From Streptomyces sp. NBC_01304 (GTDB lineage Bacteria > Actinomycetota > Actinomycetes > Streptomycetales > Streptomycetaceae), in NCBI RefSeq assembly GCF_035975855.1, contig NZ_CP109055.1:2480001-2544000 (forward strand): 64,000 nt of DNA, written 5' to 3'. The notes beneath the pieces are model-generated. The model had not been told where the DNA came from. It was given only the letters and a program-made list of their open reading frames with translations, and did not search any database. Shown in pieces: positions 47,601-57,000 of the stretch. How positions within the stretch are numbered: position 1 is the first letter of the stretch; each line of letters opens with the position of its first letter. Position numbers and translations under genes: made by a program.

Positions 47601-50600
47601 CAACCGGCAGGACGCCTCGCTCCAGGCAGGCCATTTCAACGACTTCGCCCAGGTGACCCAGTTGCGCGGCGCTCTGTACGAGGCCGCGGTGCGGGCGGGC
47701 GACGAAGGACTGAACCACGACAAACTCGCCGAGGCGGTCGCCGGGGTCATGGGGTTGACCCCCCGTGAGTTCGCGGCCGGGACCGACCTCGCTCCCTCCA
47801 TGGAACGCCGCGCCACCAAGGCTTTCCGGGACGTCGTGGGCTTCCGCCTTTACCGCGACCTGGAGCGTGGCTGGCGCATCACGATGCCGAACCTGGAGCA
47901 GACGGGGCTGCTGCGGATCGACTACGAGGACCTGGGCTGGATCGCCGAGACCCCGGAACGCTGGGCCTCCACACACGCCGTGCTCCGCGACGCCGACCCG
48001 GCGCTGCGCGAAGAGATCGCCCGCACCCTGCTCGACTACATGCGGCGCGCGCTCGCCATCGACGTGCAGTACTTCCGAGACGACTTCGACGCGTTGCAGC
48101 GATCCAGCGAGGAGCGCCTGACCGGGCCGTGGGTGCTCGGTGAGAGCGACCGCCCCTCCGTCGGCACCGCCTACCCGTACGGGTCGCGGCCCGGCATGGA
48201 GCGCTCCGCGCTGTTCCTCTCGGCCCGTGGCAAGTTCGGCAAGTACCTGCGGCGCAACATGCTCGAGCTACGCGAACTCCCCCTGGAGGATGTCCAGTCC
48301 GTCATCGAGGACCTTTTGAAGGTGCTGCACAGGGCAGAACTCGTACGCGAAGTGGACGCGACACCCGAGCAGTTCGGTCCGGCCTACCGCCGCCGCGCGG
48401 CGCAGAAGCGGACGGGCTTCCGGGTGTCGGCCGCGGCGCTGATCTGGAAGGCAGGCCACGGCGAGCGCGGCGCGGTCGACCCGCTGGCACGCACCTACAG
48501 CAGCGGCGAAGGCCCGCGCGTCAACCCGTTCTTCCGCGACCTGTACCGCACGGCCGCATCCGATCTGGCCGGCCTGTACGCACGGGAGCACACCGCGCAG
48601 GTCACTCCCGAGGACCGTCTTGAGCGGGAGCAGCTGTTCCGGACGGCCGAACTGCCCCTCCTTTACTGCTCCCCCACGATGGAGCTGGGTGTGGACATCT
48701 CCTCGCTCAACGCGGTGATGATGCGCAATGTGCCGCCGACTCCGGCCAATTACGCGCAGCGGTCGGGCCGGGCGGGCCGTTCCGGACAGCCCGCCCTGGT
48801 GACGACGTACTGCGCGACGGGCAACAGCCACGACCAGTACTACTTCCGTCGCTCCCAGGACATGGTCTCGGGACAGGTGGCCGCGCCCCGCCTGGACCTG
48901 GCCAACGAGGATCTGGTCCGCTCCCATTTGCAGGGGATCTGGCTGGCGGAGACCGGTATGAAGCTCGGCAAGGCGGTCCCCGAGGTCGTCGACGTCGCCT
49001 ACGACCCGGATGGCGGGGACCGCCCCGATCCGCACATGCAGCTGCCGCTGCTCGCGGACATCCTCAGCCAGTCCCTCGACGAGGACGCCCGCCGCCGCGC
49101 GGCTACCGCCGCCCGCACCGTACTCGCCCCGCTGATCGCCGACTTCGAGGCGACAACGTGGTGGTACGACGAGTGGATCGAGGACCGGATCGAGCAGGCG
49201 CCGAAGAAGTTCGACGCTTCCTTCGACCGGTGGCGCCAGCTTTTCCGCGCGGCCGTCATCGACCAGTACGAGCAGAACAAGCGCGTCGTCGACCACACGC
49301 TCACCCAGGGCGAGCAGATCCGGGCGCGCAGCCGCCGCCGGGAGGCCGAGACGCAGACGAACCTGCTCCTCAACCGCTCCACCGACAGCAAGTCGGTGAT
49401 GAGCGACTTCAATCCGTACCGCTACCTGGCCTCAGAAGGCTTCCTGCCGGGGTACAGCTTCCCCAGGCTGCCGCTTGCCGCCTATATCCCCCGCTCCGGC
49501 AACCGCCGCAACGCCGACGGCGATTACCTGCAGCGCCCCCGGTTCCTGGCGATCCGCGAGTTCGGCCCCGGCGCGCTGATCTACCACGAAGGCGCCCGCT
49601 ATCAGGTGACGCGGGTACAGCTGCCGCCGGACGCGTCGGGTGAGCTGGCGACCACGGAGGCAAGGCGCTGCGACGGCTGTGGCTACCACTACGCGGTGCG
49701 GCCCGGCGCCGACAAGTGCACGATGTGCGGCGAGGAGCTGCGCAGCAAGCGCACCGGCCTGCTGCATCTGCACACCGTGTACACCACGCCGCGCGAGCGG
49801 ATCTCCTCCGACGAGGAGGAGCGCCGCCGGGCCGGATTCCGCCTGGAGACCTCGTACGCCTTCCAGGATCACGGGGTACGCAGAGGACGGCTCACCTCGC
49901 ATGTCGCCGACGCGGACGGCGCACCCGTCCTCGCTCTCGACTACGGCGACTCGGCGACCGTCCGCATCACCAATCTCGGCCGCGTCCGCGGCAAGGAGGG
50001 TGAACCGGACGGCTACTGGCTGGACTTGGGAGACGGCCGCTGGCTCAACGACCGTTCCGCCGCGGACGCCATCGAGGGCACCGGCATGCCGGTGGTCGAC
50101 GAGGACGGCAACGAGAAGCGGCGCAAGAGGCGAGTTCTGCCGTACGTCGAGGACCGCCGCAACATCCTTGTCGTCACCCTTGACGAGGCACTGCCCGAAC
50201 CGGTGGCCCTGTCCTTCCTGTACGCGCTGGAACGGGGCATCGAGGCGGCCTTCGAGCTGGAGGACTCCGAGTTGACAGCCGAGCTGCTGCCGCCCGACGA
50301 AGGCCCGCGCCGCCACCTGCTGTTCACGGAAGCCGCCGAGGGCGGCGCCGGCATTCTGCGCCGGATCCAGCACGACAAGAACGCCCTCGCCGAAGCCGCC
50401 CGCACCGCTCTGGACATCTGCCACTTCGACGTGGAAGCCGACGGTGCGGACCTGGGCGGCCCGGCGGACGAGGAGCGCTGTGCCCGCGGTTGCTACGCCT
50501 GCCTGCTGACGTACGCCAATCAGATCCATCACCGGCATCTGAGCCGGCATGCCGCCGCACCGCTGCTGCTGCGTCTCGCCGGTGCGCGCACCGAGCGCGA

Positions 50601-51039
50601 GCAGCGCGGTGAATCGCGCAGCGAGCAGTTCCGCAGGCTCGCGCCCTCGCCCACTCCTGCTCCTGCTCCCGCCGATCCGAGTCCGGCGAGCGCACGCCGG
50701 ACGCCGACCCCGACCCCGACCCCGGCGGAGGCGGACCTGGCGTCCCTCGTCGTGCAAGGCGACCTGCTCGGCTGGCTGAGGGCGAAGGGGTACCGGCTGC
50801 CCGACGCGGTCGGCCTCCTCGTCGAGGAGGCGGGCACCTGCCCCGACCTCGCCTTCCACCTGGACGGCGCCAACCTCGCGGTGTTCGTGGACCTCCCCGG
50901 TCACACGCCGGACTCCACCCGCGACCTGGAGGCCGGCTATCGCCTGGAGGACGCCGGCTGGGACGTCCTTCGTTTCCCGGCGGACGCGGACTGGGATGCC
51001 ATCGCCGACCACAACGCCGCGTACTTCCACCTCCGTTGA
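44659..51039 (+). CDS. Ser/Thr protein kinase-DEAD helicase-DUF1998 fusion
   Basis: This encodes 2126 residues from GTG at 44659 (GGAG 7 bases upstream); an earlier GTG at 44608 is less likely. Residues 5-290 are an intact RD kinase: LGRGNMGEV, VAVKTVL, VVHRDLKPANAML, ILDFGMG, ARYMAPEQF. The helicase follows: TTGTGSGKSLAY (about 455), LVFDELHTYRG (about 578) and YAQRSGRAGRSG (about 1365). Zinc pairs include CRECGQEY and CDGCGYHY ... CTMCGEEL. DUF1998 near 1890-1960 has TEAAEGGAGILRR and CARGCYACLLTYANQ. The last 90 residues (LAVFVDLPGHTPDSTRDLEA) resemble a nuclease-like fold. A MrfA/DrmA-like translocase under kinase control is inferred. Confidence 0.88.
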   Translation: MSPETVNGRFRITTPLGRGNMGEVHRAVDLQAAPDSAHQQVAVKTVLRSRTGLAVAASGDGKEVARFHREVRIMRMLSKGHPNLTLLLDGGVDESSTGSGLPYLAMELLDGHTLAELIEEEPQLPVSWVAAIGAQMASGLAAAHTAGVVHRDLKPANAMLTRDGTVKILDFGMGSVVDDPDQTRLTSTGVGVGTARYMAPEQFRAEQVVASADLYALGCILYELLIGRPPFSARTPFELSEEHQNQQPPRLTLVRPDLPAELVRLVDRLLEKRAEDRPDNAAMVHQALIPLALAADDTAALLAAHWRVMDPVARLRALLPERTPAAPVPVPRRQPRMPETMDVFGIHADLISEYENFTKSATVIRDPRITGFVEDDLAAKSQWPDPWLSLNPFFADGGQVTDLVRDGILHPRCAEIFQAGKKPTSLRPDGRPLTFHLHQRQAIEAAQAGDSYVLTTGTGSGKSLAYIVPIVDHVLKERQAAGPGAGGRVRAIVVYPMNALANSQLGELEKYLRHGFGTGREPVTFARYTGQESDEVRQELRKNPPDILLTNYVMLELMLTRPDDRSSLIRMAEGLQFLVFDELHTYRGRQGADVAFLIRRVREACRASATLQCIGTSATMSTEGSWQEQQREVAKVAGRLFGTTVLPKRVIGETLVRATEEAPATIPAERLRVPAAPLAYEALTKDLLARWVESRFGLEHEEGTQRLRRRPPGTVEQAAKELHAESGVAEEMVREAIRTTLEAGAQAKHPVTERPLFAFRLHQFLSKGDTVFTTLDDPLTRPLTRTYQLEQPDSDGKPLFPLAFCRECGQEYLTVWRTEDSGTFRYEPRRDTSASGGREGEGYLYVGMPGEDYEWPADPQKAVDDRRLPESWLEPDADGTTVVKKSYRPRLPKRVVVDGHGNESGEGLVAAFVPAPFLFCVHCQVSYEQTRGRDFAKLATLDQEGRSSATSLISASIMKSLRAVPEESLDKEARKLLTFVDNRQDASLQAGHFNDFAQVTQLRGALYEAAVRAGDEGLNHDKLAEAVAGVMGLTPREFAAGTDLAPSMERRATKAFRDVVGFRLYRDLERGWRITMPNLEQTGLLRIDYEDLGWIAETPERWASTHAVLRDADPALREEIARTLLDYMRRALAIDVQYFRDDFDALQRSSEERLTGPWVLGESDRPSVGTAYPYGSRPGMERSALFLSARGKFGKYLRRNMLELRELPLEDVQSVIEDLLKVLHRAELVREVDATPEQFGPAYRRRAAQKRTGFRVSAAALIWKAGHGERGAVDPLARTYSSGEGPRVNPFFRDLYRTAASDLAGLYAREHTAQVTPEDRLEREQLFRTAELPLLYCSPTMELGVDISSLNAVMMRNVPPTPANYAQRSGRAGRSGQPALVTTYCATGNSHDQYYFRRSQDMVSGQVAAPRLDLANEDLVRSHLQGIWLAETGMKLGKAVPEVVDVAYDPDGGDRPDPHMQLPLLADILSQSLDEDARRRAATAARTVLAPLIADFEATTWWYDEWIEDRIEQAPKKFDASFDRWRQLFRAAVIDQYEQNKRVVDHTLTQGEQIRARSRRREAETQTNLLLNRSTDSKSVMSDFNPYRYLASEGFLPGYSFPRLPLAAYIPRSGNRRNADGDYLQRPRFLAIREFGPGALIYHEGARYQVTRVQLPPDASGELATTEARRCDGCGYHYAVRPGADKCTMCGEELRSKRTGLLHLHTVYTTPRERISSDEEERRRAGFRLETSYAFQDHGVRRGRLTSHVADADGAPVLALDYGDSATVRITNLGRVRGKEGEPDGYWLDLGDGRWLNDRSAADAIEGTGMPVVDEDGNEKRRKRRVLPYVEDRRNILVVTLDEALPEPVALSFLYALERGIEAAFELEDSELTAELLPPDEGPRRHLLFTEAAEGGAGILRRIQHDKNALAEAARTALDICHFDVEADGADLGGPADEERCARGCYACLLTYANQIHHRHLSRHAAAPLLLRLAGARTEREQRGESRSEQFRRLAPSPTPAPAPADPSPASARRTPTPTPTPAEADLASLVVQGDLLGWLRAKGYRLPDAVGLLVEEAGTCPDLAFHLDGANLAVFVDLPGHTPDSTRDLEAGYRLEDAGWDVLRFPADADWDAIADHNAAYFHLR

Positions 51040-51101
51040 CCGCGTCACGCGCATCCGATAGCAACTTATCCTCGCCCGACCTACAGGAACTGAAGACACT
51101 C

Positions 51102-54056
51102 ATGAGCCTCACGTACACGGCCGGTTCCCTGGTCGCCGCCCGCGGCCGCGAATGGGTGGTGCTGCCTGAGAGCGCCCCCGACATGCTGGTGCTTCGCCCG
51201 CTGGGCGGCGGCGAGGACGACATCGCCGCGGTTTTCCCCGCGTTCGAGGACGTACGCCCCGCCGAGTTCGCCACGCCGAGCCCTGCCGACCTCGGAGACC
51301 AGCGCGCCGCCGGACTGCTGCGTACGGCCCTGCGCATCGGGTTCCGGTCGGGCGCGGGCCCCTTCCGCTCGCTGGCGTCGATCGCCGTGGAGCCCCGCGC
51401 CTACCAACTGGTCCCGCTCCTCATGGCGCTGCGGCAGCGCACCGTACGCCTGTTGATCTCGGACGATGTGGGCATCGGCAAGACGGTCGAGGCAGGTCTG
51501 ATCGCGAAGGAGCTGCTCGCGCAGGGTGAGGCGTCCCGCCTCGCCGTACTGTGCGCCCCCGCGTTGGCCGAGCAGTGGCAGGGAGAGCTGCGGGAGAAGT
51601 TCGGCATCGACGCCGAACTGGTCCTAGCCTCCACGGTGTCGCGCCTTGAGCGAGGTCTGGAGCTGGGCCAGTCGCTGTTCGACAAGCACCCGTACACGGT
51701 CATCTCGACGGACTTCATCAAATCGACCCGCCACCGCGAGGACTTCGTACGACGCTGCCCCGACCTGGTGATCGCCGACGAGGCGCACACCTGCGTGGCC
51801 GCAGACGAAACCGGGCAGAGCGGCAAGTCGTCGTCCACGGACCAGCTCCGCTACGAGCTGCTGCGCAGGGTCTCCGCCGATCCCGACCGCCACCTGCTCC
51901 TCCTGACGGCCACCCCGCACTCGGGCAAGGAGTCCGCGTTCCGCAACCTGCTCGGCCTGGTACGCCCCGAACTGGCGACACTCAACCTGGAGACCCCGGC
52001 GGGCCGGGCGAAGCTCGCCGAGCACTTCGTGGCCCGCAAGCGCGCGGACGTACGCGAGTACCTCACCAAGGAGGACGGCCTCGCCGACGACTCGCTAGCC
52101 GAGCGGACCGCGTTCCCGTCCGACCGCTGGACGAAGGACGAGCCGTACAAACTCACCCCCGCCTACCGGGCGTTGCTCGACGACGCCATCGCCTACGCCA
52201 AGGACCGTGTCGAGACGGCCGGCGCGCAGGGCAAGCGGGAGTCCCGTATCGCCTGGTGGTCGGTGATCGCGCTGCTTCGCTCCATGGTCTCCTCACCGGC
52301 GGCCGCGGCACAGACCTTGAAGACGCGCTCCGAGTCGGCCACCGCACGCACCGCGCAGGAGGCGGACGCGCTCGGCGCACAGGTCGCGGCCGACTCGGCG
52401 GACAGCGACCGTCTTGAGGGCATGGACGTTGCACCGGGCGCGGCCGAGTCGGAGGAAGCGGGCGCCCGGCTGCTCGAACTCTCCGAGCGGGCCGCCGAGT
52501 TGGTCGGTCCGGCCGGGGACGCGAAGCTCAAGGCACTCACCCGCCACTTGAAGGGCCTGCTCGCCGACGGCTACCACCCGATCGTCTTCTGCCGCTACAT
52601 TCCGACCGCCGAGTACCTCGAGAAGCAGCTCGAAGGCAAGCTCGGCAAGAAGACGAAGATCGCCGCCGTGACCGGCACCCTCTCCCCGCAGCAGCGGATG
52701 GACCGCATCGAGGAGCTCGGCGCCGAGTCCGCCGAGGAGGCCGGCGACCCGGCCGTACGCCGCGTGCTGATCGCCACCGACTGCCTGTCCGAAGGCGTCA
52801 ACCTCCAGCACCATTTCGATGCCGTGGTCCACTATGACCTGGCGTGGAACCCGACCCGCCACGACCAGCGCGAGGGCCGTGTCGACCGTTACGGACAAAA
52901 GCGCGACCAGGTCCGGGTCATCACCATGTTCGGCGAGGACAACGGCATCGATGGCAAGGTCCTCGGGGTGCTGTTCAAGAAGCACCGGCAGATCATGAAG
53001 GACCTCGGCATCTCCGTCTCCGTACCGGACGAGACCGCCTCCGGCGTCACCGACGCCGTGGTCGAGTGGCTGCTCCTGCACGGACGCCAGGGCGTCCAGG
53101 AGAGCCTGTTCGGCTTCGGTGGTGACCACCAGGAGTCCTTCGACGCGATCGAGCGCGAGTGGAACTCGGCCGCCGAACGCGAGAAGGCATCCCGCTCCAA
53201 GTACGCCCAGCGCACCATCCACCCCGAGGAGGTGGCCCGCGAGGTGGCCTCCGTGCGGGCGGCGCTCGGCGGTGCGGGTGAGGTGCGCGAGTTCGCCGTG
53301 GAGGCTCTGCGCGACCTGGAAGCCATGGTCCGCGACCCACGGGACGGCAGCGGCGACTTCACCGCCCAGGTCGGCGGCACCCCGGCCGGTCTGCGTGACA
53401 CGCTCGCGGCGACCCTCGGCGGCCGGCTGGTCGAGGAGGACCGCCAGATCCCGTTCCGCTCGACGCCTGCGATCGCCCGCGGCGAGGCCGCCCTGGTCCG
53501 CACCGACCCGGCGATCGGCGCCATCGCCTCGTACGTCCTGGACTCGGCCCTCGACGCGAACACCGCGGGCCCACGCCCGGCCCGCCGCTGCGGTGTGGTC
53601 ACCACGGACGCGGTCACCACGCGCACCACGCTGCTCCTGGTCCGCTACCGCTTCCACCTGACGCTGCCCTCGCGTACCGGCGAGCGCAAGGTCGTCGCCG
53701 AGGATGCGCGCCTGCTCGCGTACGAGGGGATGCCGGCCCGCGCCCGCTGGCTGGACGACGACGCGGCCACCGCCCTGCTCACCGCCCGCGCCTCGGCCAA
53801 CACCCACGAGCAGTCGGCCCGCAACCACATCACCCGCACCCTTGACGGCCTGCCGGATCTCGCCGCCCACCTCACCGAGTACGGCGTCACGCTGGCCGCC
53901 GAACTCGACGCCTCGCACCGCCGGGTCCGCAAGGCCAACGAGGAGATCGTCCGCGGCTTGAAGGTCGTCCCGCAGGAGCCCGCCGACGTGCTCGGCGTGT
54001 ACGTCTACCTGCCTCAGCCCGCTTCTCCTTCTACCGCGTCCGGAGCCGAAGCCTGA
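51102..54056 (+). CDS. drmD: SNF2-family helicase, DrmD-like
   Basis: This encodes 984 residues from ATG at 51102; a TTG overlapping the preceding stop is possible but the conserved N-terminus MSLTYTAGSLVAARGREWVV begins here. Walker A is DDVGIGKTVEAGLI (near 120), DEAH is LVIADEAHTCV (near 222), TATPHSGKESAFRNLL is motif III, and motif VI is QREGRVDRYGQKRDQV (near 590). The N-terminal GREWVVLPES and RAYQLVPLLMALRQ are as in DISARM DrmD and other phage-defence SNF2 proteins. The gene ends with a 1-base overlap with the next, TGATG, so the two are made together. Role in the DISARM-like system is inferred. Confidence 0.85.
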   Translation: MSLTYTAGSLVAARGREWVVLPESAPDMLVLRPLGGGEDDIAAVFPAFEDVRPAEFATPSPADLGDQRAAGLLRTALRIGFRSGAGPFRSLASIAVEPRAYQLVPLLMALRQRTVRLLISDDVGIGKTVEAGLIAKELLAQGEASRLAVLCAPALAEQWQGELREKFGIDAELVLASTVSRLERGLELGQSLFDKHPYTVISTDFIKSTRHREDFVRRCPDLVIADEAHTCVAADETGQSGKSSSTDQLRYELLRRVSADPDRHLLLLTATPHSGKESAFRNLLGLVRPELATLNLETPAGRAKLAEHFVARKRADVREYLTKEDGLADDSLAERTAFPSDRWTKDEPYKLTPAYRALLDDAIAYAKDRVETAGAQGKRESRIAWWSVIALLRSMVSSPAAAAQTLKTRSESATARTAQEADALGAQVAADSADSDRLEGMDVAPGAAESEEAGARLLELSERAAELVGPAGDAKLKALTRHLKGLLADGYHPIVFCRYIPTAEYLEKQLEGKLGKKTKIAAVTGTLSPQQRMDRIEELGAESAEEAGDPAVRRVLIATDCLSEGVNLQHHFDAVVHYDLAWNPTRHDQREGRVDRYGQKRDQVRVITMFGEDNGIDGKVLGVLFKKHRQIMKDLGISVSVPDETASGVTDAVVEWLLLHGRQGVQESLFGFGGDHQESFDAIEREWNSAAEREKASRSKYAQRTIHPEEVAREVASVRAALGGAGEVREFAVEALRDLEAMVRDPRDGSGDFTAQVGGTPAGLRDTLAATLGGRLVEEDRQIPFRSTPAIARGEAALVRTDPAIGAIASYVLDSALDANTAGPRPARRCGVVTTDAVTTRTTLLLVRYRFHLTLPSRTGERKVVAEDARLLAYEGMPARARWLDDDAATALLTARASANTHEQSARNHITRTLDGLPDLAAHLTEYGVTLAAELDASHRRVRKANEEIVRGLKVVPQEPADVLGVYVYLPQPASPSTASGAEA

Positions 54057-57000
54057 TGTCCGCCACCACCACTCGCAACGCCCTGGCCTTCACCGCCGTC
54101 ACCACGGTCGGCGGCCTGCTCCCCGCCGACATGCTCCTTCGCATCGCCGAGGCGCGGAACTTGCCGGGCACCAAGTCCGCCGACTACGGCCTGCCCAACT
54201 CCGTTCCCGTACGGGACGAGGCGGAGCGCGCCTGGGAGTACCTCAAGCCGCTCTGGCGCGAACTGCGCACCGCCCTGCCCGCCGACCCGACGACCGGAGC
54301 ACCGGCCGCCGACCCCACCGGCCGGGCAGGCACCGACTGGCTGGCCCAGCTCTTCCGCAAGCTGGACTTCGGCGCGCTGACGGAGGTCGGCGCGGAGGGC
54401 ATCGCGGCCGACTCCGACGCATCCGTCCACTTCCCCGTCTCCCACCGGCACGGCCCGGCCCTCGTCCATCTCATCCCGTGGAACGGGGAGTTGGACAAGC
54501 GCCCAGCGGCGGGCCAGGTCCCGCCCCAGTCCATGCTCCAGGACTGCCTCAACCGCACCGACGCCCACCTGTGGGGTGTCCTCACCAATGGCCACCGCCT
54601 GCGCCTGCTCCGCGACTCGTCCTCCTTCGCGACCGCGGCGTACGTCGACTTCGACCTGGAAGCCATCTTCGACGGCGAGCTGTTCAGCGAGTTCGTGCTG
54701 CTGTACTGCGTGCTGCATGCGTCGCGGTTCGCGGTGGCAGAGGGGGCGGCGGCTTCGGGGTGCTGGCTGGAGAAGTGGCGTACGGAGGCCGTCACTTCGG
54801 GGGCGCGGGCACTGGACCAGCTACGGCTGGGGGTGCAGAACGCGCTGACCGTGCTCGGCACTGGATTCCTGCGACACCCGGAGAATGTCCGGCTGCGCGA
54901 GAACACCGACCCGAAGGCGCTCCGGGACGCCCTGCTCCGGCTCGTCTACCGGCTGCTGTTCGTCTTCGTCGCCGAGGACCGCGAGGCGTTGCTCGACCCT
55001 GCGGCCGGCGAGCGGGAGCGGGCGGCATATGGGCGGTACTTCTCCTCGGCCCGGTTGCGTCAGCGGGCCCGACGTCGGCAGGGCACGGCCCACGGCGACC
55101 AGTACGAGGCTCTGCGTATCGTCCTCGCCGCCCTGGGCGCGGAGGGCGGCCGTCCGGAGCTGGGCCTGCCCGGCCTCGGTGGCCTGTTCTCCCACACGGA
55201 GACCGACACGCCACTCGATGGGCTGAAGCTGTCCAACGAGTCGCTGCTCACCGCCGTACGCCACCTCGCCCAGGTCCGCGACGTGGGCGCCCGGCGCTGG
55301 CGCGCGGTCGACTATCGGCATCTGGACGCGGAGGAACTGGGCTCGGTCTACGAGTCTCTGCTGGAGCTGGAGCCGAAGCACTCGGCGACGGACCGCTCCT
55401 TCGAGTTGATCGAGGTCGCGGGCAACAGCCGCAAGACGACGGGCAGTTACTACACCCCGTCGTCGCTCATCGACTGCCTGCTCGACACCACGCTCGACCC
55501 GGTGATCGACGACGCGGTGAAGCGCGGCGAGGCCCGTGCCACGAATGCCGGGCGCCCTGATCCGGCCGAGGACATCGTCGACGAATTGCTGTCCCTGACG
55601 GTCTGCGACCCGGCATGCGGGTCGGGCCATTTCCTGGTCGCCTCGGCCAGGCGCATCGCCAAGCGCGTCGCGTCGGTACGTGAACGCAACCCGGAGCCGA
55701 CGCTGGATGCGGTACGGCATGCGCTGCACGAGGTGGTCGCCCACTGCATCTATGGCGTCGACCTCAACCCGATGGCGGTCGAACTCGCCAAGGTTTCGCT
55801 GTGGTTGGAGGCGCTAGAGCCGGGGAAGGCGCTCGGGTTCCTCGACGCCCACATCAAGCACGGGAACGGACTGATCGGGGCGACCCCGAAACTCCTTGCG
55901 GACGGCATCCCGGACGAGGCGTTCAAGTCGATCGAGGGCGACGACAAGAAATACGCAGCCGGGCTGGTGAAGCGGAACAAGGCCCAACGGCACGGCCAGG
56001 ACGAGCTTCTGTTCGACGCGGACGCACTGCCCAGCAACGAGCTATACGCCACCGAGCTCGCCCGGATCACGGACGCCCCGTCCGACGTCTTGGAACAGGT
56101 GCGAGCTCAGGAGTCGGCATACCAGACCTACGTCTCGTCCACGGCGTACATCCAGGACATGCATGCGGCGGACGCCTGGTGCGCAGCCTTCGTCTGGCCG
56201 AAGCACGGGGGCGCACCGGAGGCGCCGACGGACCAGGTGTTCCGGGCGTTGCGCAGCCGGAACCAGTCAGCGGTGCCGGATGCGGCGCATGCGGAGATCC
56301 TGCGGTTGCGGGACCAGTACAGCTTCTTCCACTGGCACCTGGAGTTTCCGGAGGTTTTCTCCGTCCCGGAGTCAGGCGTCGGCGTTCAGAAGGGTACGGG
56401 GTGGGTCGGCGGGTTCGACGCCGTGGTGGGGAATCCGCCGTGGGATCAAGTTCAGGTGGACGCACGCGAGTTCTTCGCAGCGAATCGAGCGGACATCGCT
56501 GAAGCAGCAAACCTGACAGTCCGTAACAAGAAGATCAACCTGCTGGCCACAGAGGCCCCCGAGCTGTACGCAAGCTTCAAGGACGAACAGCGCAAGAACG
56601 ACGGATTCAAGCATTTCGCCCACGCCTCTGGGCGTTTCTCGCTGACAGCCTTCGGGCGGCTCAACACGTACTCACTCTTCGCAGAACACGCTCGCACCGC
56701 GATGGGTGCTCAAGGACGTAGCGGTCAGATTGTGCCCTCGGGCATCGCCACGGACTCGTTCAACCAATACTTCTTCAGGGACTTGGTCACCAAAGGACAA
56801 CTCGACGCTCTCTACGACTTCGAGAACGAGGACAAGGTCTTTCCCGAAGTCCACAACCAGCTGCGGTTCTGCCTGTTCACACTGCGCGGCTCAGGCAACC
56901 TTCGCGAGCCGATCCGGATGGTGTTCAAGGTGCGACAGCCTGAGCAGATCGCCGATCGGAGCTACCTGCTGGCAGCCGAAGATATCCTCGCTATGAACCC

